From: Rhytidiadelphus loreus
Lineage: Eukaryota > Streptophyta > Bryopsida > Hypnales > Hylocomiaceae
DNA length: 64,000 nucleotides
Reading direction: 5' to 3'
Assembly (NCBI GenBank): GCA_947034895.1
Contig: OX344763.1
Coordinates: 6,016,501-6,080,500, forward strand
Of this stretch, positions 12,107 to 22,019 are shown piece after piece (the stretch's first letter is position 1; each line of letters starts with the position of its first letter). The notes beneath the pieces were generated by a model. The model ran no database searches. It was not told where the DNA came from and saw nothing but the letters and a program-made list of their open reading frames with translations. Made by a program: the position numbers and the translations under genes.

Positions 12107-13228
12107 TTACCCACCGCGGGAGCCTCGTCGACATTGACCAGCGCCTGCTCCTCTTGCGTCTCCGGGCTCTGCTGCGTCGCCATCGCGGCCTGCACGCGGG
12201 GCATATTGCTCAGTCAAGTTAGTGAAGGACTGTTCCATATCTCCCAAGTCCACGTCGAGGTCGTAAGGGTCATCGTCGTGCATGATAGGACGATGGGAGA
12301 GTTCATGGACATGCACAAACGGAAATTGAATGAGGGCCAGGTCATCGACGTCTGGCTCGTGAGTGACACTCACCCCGGTTTGTGTTGCCTCTCCGGAGGC
12401 CAGGTGCCAAAGGCCAGATGCCGCGGACGCCGTCGCCGAAGCCGAGTTCGTGGAGACTCCCGAGACGTTGTGAAGCTCGCTCGCTGGAGTTGGAATCGGA
12501 GAGACGGGAGGAGGAGAGGGAGAAGGCGTCGTCTTGGAAGTATGGATTTGCGACTTCATTTCCCTCATTTCCCTTATGAACTCCATGTTCTCCTTCCAAG
12601 CCGCTGCGTTTAGCTCATCCTTCTCGGCCTGTTTCCTCCTCTCCTCCGCGAGTTCCTTCTCCCTGACTGCTTTCTTCGCCTTTCGCCTCGCCTTCTTCTC
12701 CGCCTCCTCCTGCAGCCATTGTTGCCTCTCCCGCTCCATTTTCTCCTCCCTCAGCTGTTGTTGCTTCCTCTCTTCCTCCTTCTCCCTCCTCATCGCATCG
12801 ATTTCTTCAATGCACTTGTCCATCTTCTTAGACTCCTTCTTCCTGACCTGTTCGGCAATTCTCTCCGCGAATGCGACATTGATCCCGACCTTGACGTCCG
12901 GCTTCGTCTCCGCAGTCGCCGCGGCGGAACTCCCCTCGACCCCAGGTATAGTCCCCGCGTCCGATGATGATGCAGCTTGGGCGACCCTGAGAGTCTCGTC
13001 ATACTCCTGCCTCAGCTTGACCGAATTGGACAAGCGCGTCTCGAGGTCCAATTCATCCATGTCATCGAGTTCGATCGGGCTCTCCTCGGAATTCTTAACT
13101 CTCGACAGTTCTCTCGCGCTCGCCGTAGCATGGACGCACATCGCTTGCTCTTCAGAGCTGGGTTCAGGGATCTCCAACTCAAGAGCGTCGACGGCGACCT
13201 GCACAAGCGTCAATGTCGTCACGCTCAC
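12107..13228 (-). CDS. Long charged coiled-coil protein segment
   Basis: The minus-strand frame encodes an acidic stretch (ESPIELDDMDELDLETRL), then about 100 residues of highly charged helix (KKESKKMDKCIEEIDAMRRE, later EEAEKKARRKAKKAVREKEL), then a Ser/Pro-rich linker. Near 12185 the frame that makes sense switches by one base: the original frame runs into GDARGAGAGQCRRGSRGG and stops. The neighbouring frame reads AAMATQQSPETQEEQALVN and reaches a donor (GTGG|GTAACC). This suggests a one-base frameshift. At the upper end the frame overlaps the stop of the preceding frame (13225) without a credible intron, so another frameshift or gene boundary lies there. The function is unknown; the composition fits a structural or DNA-associated protein. 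Confidence 0.45.
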   Translation of the reverse strand: MSVTTLTLVQVAVDALELEIPEPSSEEQAMCVHATASARELSRVKNSEESPIELDDMDELDLETRLSNSVKLRQEYDETLRVAQAASSSDAGTIPGVEGSSAAATAETKPDVKVGINVAFAERIAEQVRKKESKKMDKCIEEIDAMRREKEEERKQQQLREEKMERERQQWLQEEAEKKARRKAKKAVREKELAEERRKQAEKDELNAAAWKENMEFIREMREMKSQIHTSKTTPSPSPPPVSPIPTPASELHNVSGVSTNSASATASAASGLWHLASGEATQTGVSVTHEPDVDDLALIQFPFVHVHELSHRPIMHDDDPYDLDVDLGDMEQSFTNLTEQYAPRAGRDGDAAEPGDARGAGAGQCRRGSRGG

Positions 13229-14390
13229 TTCCTCTCTAAGAGCGGACGCGGGACGGGACGGAGGGACTTCAAGTCCTTGACGATGGTCCGCGACTCCAGG
13301 ATCCTCTCTTTCATCATCTTCTCGGAGGGCGTGGCGGGGGTATGAATCAGATCAAGCCTCACTTTCTCCATCTCGTTTTGCTGCTCTTCAGAGAGTCGTG
13401 ACCTCAGCAGACCCAACTCTATTTGCAGGTCCTCTATCTGCATCCTGGGTGGAGTGGATGGCGTCACCAATTCCGGCTGATGAGAGCTCGCGGTTCCGAT
13501 CGATGGAGTACGAGAAGCAGGAACGCGAAACAAGTGAGCTCGCACATCAGAGCGCCCGCCCTGAACCTGTTGGGATGGCGGAGGTCGATGCCAGGACTGC
13601 GGGGAGAGGGAAGCAGGCAAGCGGGAGTGGACCAGTCTTGAGCGGGAGCTCCCAAGTGGCTGAGATGGTCGATAGAGTTGGGCAGGAGATAGAGGATCAG
13701 ACTGGGATTGGTGTGGACTGGAATCAGTCCGCCCGCTCTGATGTGCTCCGGTCTGAGAAGGAGAAGACGGAGGAGGAATGGGATCAGAGCACCCGCTCTG
13801 ATCTGCTCCAACTTGAGACTGAGAAGATGGAGGTGGGATGGGATCAGAGCGGGTGGTCTGATCTGCTGCAGGAGTGGAGTGAGACGGCGACGCCGGAGGA
13901 ATTGGATCCTCCGGCTCATCATGGTGAGAGTTCGGCCTCGGCTGCCCGCTCCGGTCAGGCTGCTCTGATTGCTCGGTCGCATCGCTGTTAGCACGATCCA
14001 ACGACGGCTCCCGGTTTCCCTGGACGCCTTCCTCGTCTTGCCGATTCCCGGTCTGCTCACTGTGTTCATCTCCTTCCTGTTCGTTCGCGTTGATGTCGGG
14101 GTGCTCGATTTCAACGTGGTCGGCGTCCACGATGTTGAGGGCCTCGTCCGCTTTCGCTTCCTCGACGGTAGGATTCGGCTCCTCGTCCAGCTCCGGCCGG
14201 GTGGCTCTCGCCGGTGTCGGGGTGACATAGCCGTAACGCAATGTCCAACCGGGGACCAGAATATCCGGCCACATCTTCGCGCCTTTGCGATTATGCTGGG
14301 ATTGACGCAGGAGGGCCTTCTGAGTGGAGATGATCAGAGTGACAGAGCTACGCAACAACATCTGCGGGCACTCAAAGGATTTAGTCATTA
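13225..14390 (-). CDS. Ser/Pro/Gln-rich disordered segment containing palindrome-encoded repeats
   Basis: The minus-strand frame begins after an acceptor at about 14391 with SFECPQMLLRSSVTLII, and continues into WPDILVPGWTLRYGYV and a long disordered acidic/Ser-Pro region. Four or more repeats of an ADQSGCSDPIPPPSSPSQ-type unit occur at 13700-13880. They are encoded by copies of the palindromic core found in the arrays at 18 kb and 31 kb. The first part could be the last strand/helix pair of the methyltransferase-like region upstream; the rest is low complexity. It ends in a short helical region (MQIEDLQIELGLLRSRL) and a stop at 13225. Confidence 0.4.
13500..13900. repeat. Copies of the TCAGAGC-GGGC-GCTCTGA core inside coding DNA
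   Basis: At least five diverged copies of the palindromic core seen in the tandem arrays lie in this coding stretch (for example near 13550, 13733, 13787, 13844 and 13960). Further single copies flank the cluster at about 15921-15937 and 16010-16030. In the minus-strand frame a perfect core reads Asp-Gln-Ser-Gly-Arg-Ser-Asp. Confidence 0.65.
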
Positions 14391-14460
14391 CTGATATTAC
14401 AATGTCTTACACCCGCTACATCGGGATGTACATCAGAAGAACTATGAAAACACAGCGTGG

Positions 14461-17295
14461 TCAGGTGCTCACCGTGCACGCCGAAATTGGCTTCGCACCA
14501 GTGAAGACCAACATGACGGTTCCTTGATCCCTGCAGAACTTGTCGATGAAGCGCAGATACACCTCGTATCGGAGCTCATACTTCGACAAGGTCCTCGGAT
14601 TGTCGTGACGACAGACCTCTCGATTCATGTAGATGGTTCCCTCATTGGTCAAGTCCTCGTCCTCATCAACAGACAGCGAGGGCACCTCGTCGTTCGTGTT
14701 CACCACACTCGAGTTGACCCACCTCCACCGGGACCTCTGCAGGTACATCACGGAGACCTTGTTCTTCTCCTTGTACGTAGGTTCCCCCGCTCGACATACG
14801 TACTTGCACTCCCGCCGCATGTTGTAATCAGGAAACAGTTCCTTCACAGCTTTGTCCACATCAGCCGCCCGCTTCGAAAAGAAGATCAGCATCCACGTGT
14901 GGACCGACGAGGACATGACGGACTGCGACACCACCTCCACCTCCTCGAGGATTTTCTTGTTGGCTGAATTGATCTCCATGGTCTCCACACCCAGAAACTG
15001 GCGGAAATCGATGATGCCCACCTCGCAGTACTTGAGGTTAGCGGGTCCGTCTACGGCGCGCTGGGGGACCTAGTTCTCCCTCTTGTAGATGTACAGCGTT
15101 GGGTCGAACCTACTTCCGGCTCGAAGCCAGCGGCACATTGAGGCCCGCGAATACCTCCGCACATACTCACACCGTTCATAGTTGACCATGACACGGTCGA
15201 AGGCGGCAAGGAGCTCATCGGACGGTAGGACGCTCTTCTTTCCTGAGCGCACCTCCGACTTCAGGTACTCCGGATCGATGGTCTGGAGGTACCAGGTGTG
15301 GAAGCCGTTGATGCGTAACTGCGTCTTGAAGTCCTGCCACGCTTGCGGTTCAATGTCTCCGGCTGCGTTGATGACTTCGCTTGCCGATATCATGCCGCTC
15401 GACTTGCCCCTGTCTGCCAACTCCCTCGCCAGCACATTCTTGTACTTTCTGTTCGTGCACCACATGGCGATGGGAATGGCCGAAGTCCACGAATTGGGCT
15501 TCTTGTTGAGGTAGACCTTCGGCGGTATATCGAGGATTTTCCGAGCAAGCTCACCCACCGCTGCGTCATCGAGGCCGTGCAGGTTCTTTATCATGTTGCT
15601 CGTGATGGGGAGGAACTTGTACAACTTCACGTTCCCCTCCTTGGTCGTCGCTTCGTTGAAGGGTCCCCCGGAGTCAATGTCGTGAAGTGACCCCGACTCA
15701 TGACCTTGGAAAACCTTCTGCCATGCGGCCCAAGTCTCCTCCGAAGCCATGATCACCTTCCGCTCCCCCATCCGGTCCAGGTCGTAGATTCGTTGGGAGT
15801 TGCCCGACGGCTTGAGAAGACCAGTCGATTCGAAACTCTACTCGACTTTGACACGAAATTCCTGCAGGAAAATTAACACATTTGAGTCGGACTCGGAAGT
15901 TGGATCCGTGTAGACCGACTGAGCGGGCGCTCTGATCTTGCCAGTCCTAATTCCTCCATCTCGGGGAGGGCAGTTTCCTATCCATAGACGGTATCCTAAC
16001 CAAATCGATTCAGAGCGCTCGCTCTGATCTTCGGACTCCCAAACTTAGATTCAACATGAATTGAATGGGTAGGATGGATCGACTAAAATGCGTACCTCGT
16101 AGCGAGCAAATTCTTCGCCTTGTTCTTCCTTCCTCAAGTTCTTCCGCTGCTGCGCCGGCCTTCGAGCATTGTCCCACAGATAGCGACAGTGCTGGATTGT
16201 AGCCGGCAGCGACGACAGATACGGACCTGTCACGTTCCCGTCGTTGCACTTGCACGACAGCGCGTGCAAGTGATTTTTGTTGTCGGACCATACGACCTCG
16301 CATGTCCACTTGCGCACCTTCTTCTTCAGCGCCTCGTCGTCGACCGATGCCTCTCCCGAGATGATTTCCTTGGCCGCTTTCCAGGTGTGCTGGCCGTTGA
16401 TGATCTTCAGCGGAAAGGACTTGACGCAGTCCGCCCAGCATGTTGGCCTAGCCTCCATGTCCGGCATCACGGTCAGGATTTGCTTGGTGAAGTTGACCTT
16501 CACCATTCGATCAAGCACGGCCATCACACCCTTCTTCTCCAGGGGTCGGAAGATCATACCCGACTTCTCGTCCGCCTAAATCACGTCATCGACTTCGAGC
16601 TCAAAGAATGTCCCCTGCCCGAATATGTACATGTACTTGGACAGTTCTTTGAACTTCTTATTCGCCACAGCCTCGGCCTTCAGTCGCTTCCTCGCCTCTT
16701 CTTCCTCCGAGCGCTTAGCCTCCCTCTTCAAGACGAGATCCACGAACAACTTATCCGGAACGGCGTTGGGATCGTAAGGCACGGTGTCTGGGTTGTCCAA
16801 CCATTTCCCATTCACCTTCTTGATCGCCTGCTTCTGCGCGACCTCCTCGGAGACGTCAGTGTTGTCCGGCAGGTCGCTCTGCTGTGAGGAGCTGGGCGAC
16901 TCAGCATCTGCCCGCCGTTGCCTGACCATCCTCGCCGCATCTTGCGATGATCCGGCTGCGACCTCGGGTTGAGGATTCCTCTTCCTCGTGGCTTTTTTCT
17001 TTTCCCGCGACCTCGGTCCGGAACGCCCCGCAGATTCTTCAGCAGGTTGCGGAGGGATGACTGGGTCTGTCTCCGGGACGGTTGATGTGTCACCAGTTCG
17101 AGCTGCCGGTGGCGCTGGGATGTTCGCGCCCGTCTCGGTTACCTCTGATGCGGGAGAAGCACGGGGTCGAGTCTGCGCCACGTTAGAGGCTCCAGCTAGG
17201 GCCGATGCGGCCAGCGGTCTGGCCCGCGTGGTTGCGCTGGAGCTCGATGCTCCTCCCCTCTTGGATTTCTTCTGCTGTCGACCTTGCGAGTCCAT
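14461..17295 (-). pseudogene. ParB-like / possible amino-methyltransferase-like large protein with in-frame stops
   Basis: ATG at 17293-17295 (MDSQGRQQKKSKRGG) opens a disordered Ser/Ala/Arg-rich region of about 130 residues. Then come a Lys/Glu-rich helix, a CWADCVKSFPLKIINGQHTW segment and KAAKEII. The (N)GQHxxxAAKE motif resembles ParB/sulfiredoxin-like and DGQHR proteins. A donor (TACGAG|GTACGC) and the acceptor CTGCAG at about 15863 give an intron. The next exon contains WYLQTIDPEYL, CEVGIIDFRQFLGV, TWMLIFFSKRAADVDKAV and VYLRFIDKFCRDQGTVMLVF followed by TGAKP. By eye the order recalls permuted N4/N6 methyltransferases (motif IV, GG/F strand, then DxFxGSG), but the DPPY and FxGSG signatures are not intact. 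TAG stops interrupt the frame at 16576-16578, 15838-15840 and 15070-15072, with the frame preserved across each. The phase to the next exon near 14390 does not fit simply. Confidence 0.42.
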
Positions 17296-17304
17296 TTGAT
17301 TTAC

Positions 17305-17859
17305 TTACTTCTGCTTGGACTGGAGTTCGACTGTTACCGCAGCCTGTAGACTGTTTGCATTGGTGAGAAAAGATTTTACTGCCTGACCAATTGCTACAAA
17401 ATCATCTAAATGAGCTTCTACTCTACCTCTGATGTCGAGCATCAAGGTTTGGAATATATGGGGAACTTGCTCGTAATTTTTCAGGATGCGTTCGTGATAG
17501 AACGTCATCTCATCTTCTACCCTAATGGCTAGCACTCCGAATGCGTTGTTCGAAGTGTTCACTACATCTACCAGAATGGCTTCGTGCAGCACATTCACAT
17601 TGATGACTACGAGTTCCCTGAATGTTTTCCATCTGGGGTCACCGTTACTCGTGAAGCCTAGTTCTAAACAAAATACGGGGGAGCCCTCGAGGTAGCTCAT
17701 CTCCACGGTCCACAGGGCCTTGGATGCGACAAACTCCAGAGGAGTTTTCCCTTCGACGAGTGCCGTCCAGGACTCGTGCACTCTCTCTGACGCAATTGGT
17801 TTGATGTACCCGGTGAGGTGGGGCGTGTTGTCGAGGAAGGACTCCATTGCACTGTGCAC
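17305..17859 (-). CDS. Unrecognised ORF at the head of the minus-strand cluster
   Basis: The minus-strand frame starts MHSAMESFLDNTPHLTGYIK and includes WTALVEGKTPLEFVASKALW and FCLELGFTSNGDPRWKTFRE. It ends at a very good donor (CAGAA|GTAAGTA) that coincides with the stop. Its base composition is less GC-rich than the downstream cluster. No family is recognised; a globular alpha/beta protein of about 185 residues is possible. It lies 10 bases upstream of the ATG of the ParB-like protein, so it may be an upstream exon or an overlapping separate gene. The 89-bp array begins about 200 bp upstream. Confidence 0.4.
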   Translation of the reverse strand: MHSAMESFLDNTPHLTGYIKPIASERVHESWTALVEGKTPLEFVASKALWTVEMSYLEGSPVFCLELGFTSNGDPRWKTFRELVVINVNVLHEAILVDVVNTSNNAFGVLAIRVEDEMTFYHERILKNYEQVPHIFQTLMLDIRGRVEAHLDDFVAIGQAVKSFLTNANSLQAAVTVELQSKQK

Positions 17860-18069
17860 AGACAGTGGTACAAATCAGACCGTGCGCTCTAATCCGGACA
17901 TGGATATGAATCTATCGCGGAACTACTAACTATGAAGTAGTTTTCGACCGAAGGACCTAAGTTGATTCATAATCATCATTTGATTGGAATCTGAAATTGC
18001 GAATGCTTGGGATCAATCATGGTGGAGGTTTAGTGCACCCACTATGATCCTCCCTGAATTCTGTTGGCT

Positions 18070-19345
18070 GCTTGGGAGATCAGAGCGGGCGCTCTGATCC
18101 TCCTTGTCTTGGAATGGCCAGAGCCCCCGCTCTCAGTCTTTTGATATACATCAACCATTAGAATGGTTTAGGACGGGCGCTCTGATGCTCGACTCCTCGG
18201 AATGTTTCGGAGTGCCTGGTCTGGTCCTTCCAGAATGTTGTGGGGTATTTTGAAGACTGGAGCGGGAGCTACTGCTTATGGTCCTGGAGCTTCAGAGCGC
18301 CCGCCTTGATTCCCCAATCACCCCCTAGCATTCTAATAGGATCAGAGCGGGCGCTTTGAACCTCCCCAACTAGGAGTGGTTTAGAGCGCCCACTCTGATC
18401 CTCCCGGGATGTTGTGGCTTTTTGGAGGATCAGAGCGAGCGCTCTGAACCTCCCCAACTAGGAGTGGTTTAGAGTGCCCGCTCTGATCCTCCCGGAACGA
18501 TGTAGGCTGTTTGGAGGATCAGAGCGGGCGCTCTGAACCTCACCAATTAGGAATGGTTTAGAGCGGGCGCTCTGATCCTCCGGGAATGTTGTGGGCTGTT
18601 TGGAAGATCAGGGCGGGTGCTCTGAAACTCCCCATCGAGGAGTGGTTTAGAGCGCCCGCTCTGATCCTCCCGGGATGTTGTGGCTTTTTGGAGGATCAGA
18701 GCGGGCGCTCTGAACCTCCCCAACTAGGAGTGGTTTAGAGTGGCCGCTCTGATCCTCCCGGAACGATGTAGGCTGTTTGGAGGATCAGAGCGGGCGCTCT
18801 GAACCTCACCAATTAGGAATGGTTTAGAGCGGGCGCTCTGGTCCTCCGGGAATGTTGTGGGCTGTTTGGAAGATCAGGGTGGGCGCTCTGAAACTCCCCA
18901 TCGAGGAATGGTTTAGAGCGCCCGCTCTAATCCTCCCGGGATGTTGTGGCTTTTTGGAGGATCAGAGCACCCGCTCTGAACCTCCCCAACTAGGAGTGGT
19001 TTAGAGCGCCCGCTCTGATCCTTCCGGAATGATGTGGGCTGTTTGGAGGATCAGAGCAGGCGCTCTGAACCTCCCCAACTAGAAGTCGTTTAGAGCGCCC
19101 GCTGTGATCCTTCCGGAATGATGTGGGCTGTTTGGAGGATCAGAGCGGGCGCTCTGAACCTCCCCAACTAGGAGTGGTTTAGAGCGCCCGCTCTGATCCT
19201 TCCGGAACGATGTAGGCTGTTTGGAGGATCAGAGCGGGCGCTCTGAACCTTCACGGCTCAAAATGGTTCAGAGCGCCCGCTCTGATCCTTCCCGAAACCA
19301 TGAAGGGTGGCGACGGTTTAGGGTGGGCGCTCTAAACCATTTGAA
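18070..19345. repeat. 89-bp tandem array with palindromic cores (higher-order ~266 bp)
   Basis: About 13-14 tandem units can be phased at 18424, 18513, 18602, 18690, 18779, 18868, 18956, 19045, 19134 and 19223, giving spacings of 88-89 bp. Each unit has two copies of an oriented motif close to CAGAGCGGGCGCTCTRAACC in opposite orientations, with short linkers such as AACTAGGAGTGGTTTAG and GGAATGATGTGGGCTGTTTG. Variant linkers (GGATGTTGTGGCTTTTTGG) recur every third unit at 18424, 18690 and 18956, so part of the array was amplified as trimers. It lies just upstream of the minus-strand cluster. It is not coding; the short frames through it are repeats in translation. Confidence 0.9.
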
Positions 19346-20690
19346 GCGCCTTTGAGGGTGCGCGGTTACAGGGACCCAATCTTTTGTATCGATTACCTAG
19401 CTGATCTCCTATCCATTTTTCTATGCACCAGAATTACAGCAATGACAATTTCAATGCAATGCAATCACAATGACGACTGCTATGCAATACAATCTCATTG
19501 ACGAATGCAATGCAATGCAATCACAATGACGTTTGCAGTGCCATGCAATCGCAATTCCGTATGCAATGCAATGTACTAACCGATAAATTCCACCGCTCAT
19601 GTTCAAATGGCAGCAATACTGGTTGACATGTTTGAATATGGGCAGCAAATCAACAAAGTTACAAGTCACAAAATCCAGAACTCGAAATGCAGCACCACTA
19701 ATGATCTAAACCCTAAATCCTCGCATCATGAATCTGCTTGACAGCTAGAAACAAGCTCGTGCAATCGGAAGAAGGACCAGCAGAAGATCTAAACCCTAAA
19801 TCCGCATTTGATGAATCCGCTTGACAGCTAGTTTCCCTCTCGTGAAATCGGAAGAAGGCACCAGCAGACGAGAGAACTGAACTTGTTGATGGAACAAAAA
19901 AAAAACATGACACTTACCTGCAATGCGTAGCTGGTTCTGGGTGAAAGAACAAGTCTCTCCTCCTCGCTGAAACGAAGACACCGCTACCGCTCTGAACTCG
20001 CCGCGCCCTGAAATCGAAACTTGTTCTTCAACTGCTTCTGTCGCGGGGTTGTGGAAGCTCAAGGCGCACACACAAACTCTCACACCCGAAGTCGCGCCTA
20101 CGTTGCCAGCTCAAGTCACTTCCTCCTGGATCGCATCGTCCCCGAAGAACCCTAAATCGCACCGACATGAAACGGAAATTACCTCAATGCTGCTACTTGA
20201 CACACCACCAAAAGAAACTGTACAGTCTAATTTCCCTCAAAGCGCCCTCCCAAAACATCAATGAAAGCGCCCTCCCAACAAGAAATTCAGCGCACGTACC
20301 ACCAATTAGAAGCCCACCAACCACAGCTTCCCGTGCAAGAAGACACCTTCTACAAATCCGAAACCCACTACCACAAATTTCCACTGCATGTGCTCTAGAA
20401 AACTAGAAACAGAAACAAGGAAGAGCGAGGCAGCAAGCTGAAAGCAAAACAAGAAAACTAGGAAAGTGCGCGCGGAGAGACGACCGCCAGACGTCATTGA
20501 CGGCGATCCAAACCAATGGTACACCAACGCTCATCCAAACCTGGTCCGAACCTCCAAGACAACCGATCCTGCTGGAAACCTTCTCCGAGGCTCCACGCTA
20601 CTCCCAAACCTGCCCTCAAGCCTACCACTCAACTCACTTATTGTCGAACCTCGATAAGTGTTAGGGGTTGGGAGCATCCTTTTAGTTATT
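19346..20690. other. 5' flank of the minus-strand cluster with short repeats
   Basis: No gene is supported. At 19450-19570 there are AATGCAATGCAATCACAATG-type short repeats. At 19703-19868 two 83-bp direct repeats each carry a telo-box-like TCTAAACCCTAAATCC followed by TTGACAGCTAG and AATCGGAAGAAGG. Telo-boxes are common in plant promoters of growth-related genes, so this may be promoter or leader sequence. From 19870 to 20660 the sequence is moderately GC-rich with only short frames and no motifs. Confidence 0.4.
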
Positions 20691-21184
20691 AACACTTACA
20701 CACTAGTAACACATAACACTTATAGAGGGTGATGCCGATGATTTGTAACACTTAAAAAAAAAAAATTAGAAAGATTAAAAAGGTAAATACATAACTTTTA
20801 TAGAAAAAATGGATGAAATTACAAAATATTGATTCATTATTCATCTAAGTCCGTCGAAACAATGAATCAATAGTATTTTGGTGAGTTTCTACGTCACGCT
20901 AAGATTGTACTTCTTTCTCTAGTGCTTCAATATTCCTAATAGATAACATGGTGTCATTAGGTCTTCGCTTCAAGAACTTCTTCAAAGTTTGGGTTTATAA
21001 ACTTAAAAGTACACTTATCTTTTACTTTATATGAGCTTAAAAATATATGATCTTTTAGTTTATGATCGGGAAAAATACATCATTCTACCTATTAGTTTGT
21101 TTCTAAAATGGACATCTAGAGTCACTTTGCAACTAAGTCGCGAGCGCGACATTGCGTAACACTTAACACATAACACTTACTAGG

Positions 21185-21942
21185 GTACAAGCATGCTTGG
21201 GGTACCCCATAAACACCGTCACACAATAATATATAGTGAATTTCATTTCTTTAATGTAGGATTAGGCTACAAATTTTTCTGTAGAAACTTAATTTTAATA
21301 CAAATTTACTTGCTTCAAATAGAATAGAATATGAAATCATTAAAAAAAAGTTACCTTTAATTGATTAAAGTTGTTAATATGATTCCTGAAGCCCCATTCA
21401 GGACTCTGTCGCAGTGTCCATTTTTCATTCAGGAATCAAGAAGGAATATAAATATTTAGTAGAAAGTGTTTTCAAATCACTACATTGGTTTATGATGTTT
21501 TAATAACCAATTTTAGAAATTTATAACTTGATATGGGATATTTAACTATTTATTATTATTTTTCAAATCATCCTAAATATAACAGGGAGGGGTTACGTTT
21601 AAAAGGAATTCAAAATTTGAGATTCTTTTGGATTTCATAATTAAAACATGAAAAGTAATTTGTAAAGTAGTGAATACTATTAGGCAAAAAATCATGGTAA
21701 AATTCTTGTATATACATGTATATTTTCCATTGATATGATATCAGCTGCTATATCCTAACAAATATGAAAATTAAAGATTTAGTAGGTTTTGATTCATGAA
21801 AATTATTTGCCTATATGTGTTCTAACAATAATCAATGTTTTTAAAAAATTACTCTAATTTATTTTTGTAAAATAGGCTAATCAAAAATTATTTCATTCCT
21901 GTTCCTTGGTTCTTGACTAGGGTACCCCAAGCATGCTTGTAC
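21185..21942. mobile_element. 758-bp TIR element, hAT-like
   Basis: Terminal inverted repeats of 24 bp begin GTACAAGCATGCTTGGGGTA at both ends (23 of 24 match). The flanking octamers TTACTAGG (21177-21184) and TCACTAGT (21943-21950) match at 6 of 8 positions, compatible with a degraded 8-bp target duplication as in hAT elements. The interior is AT-rich and non-coding. It is inserted in a tract with repeated TAACACTTA motifs (20690-20750, 21155-21180, 21980-22020). Confidence 0.65.
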
Positions 21943-22019
21943 TCACTAGTCTTAATTTGAAGGGAGCGGAAATCTCCATAACACATATAGAGTTTTAACA
22001 CTTCTCGAGGTAACACTTA

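Noticed and set aside
12534..13280. 248-codon plus-strand ORF rich in Ser/Leu
   Set aside because: It is the shadow of the minus-strand coiled-coil coding sequence; its Ser/Cys/Leu bias is that of antisense Glu/Lys/Arg codons.
18070..19345. CRISPR-like array
   Set aside because: The repeats are regular, but the linkers are themselves repeated rather than unique, the cores alternate in orientation, and the context is plant nuclear DNA.
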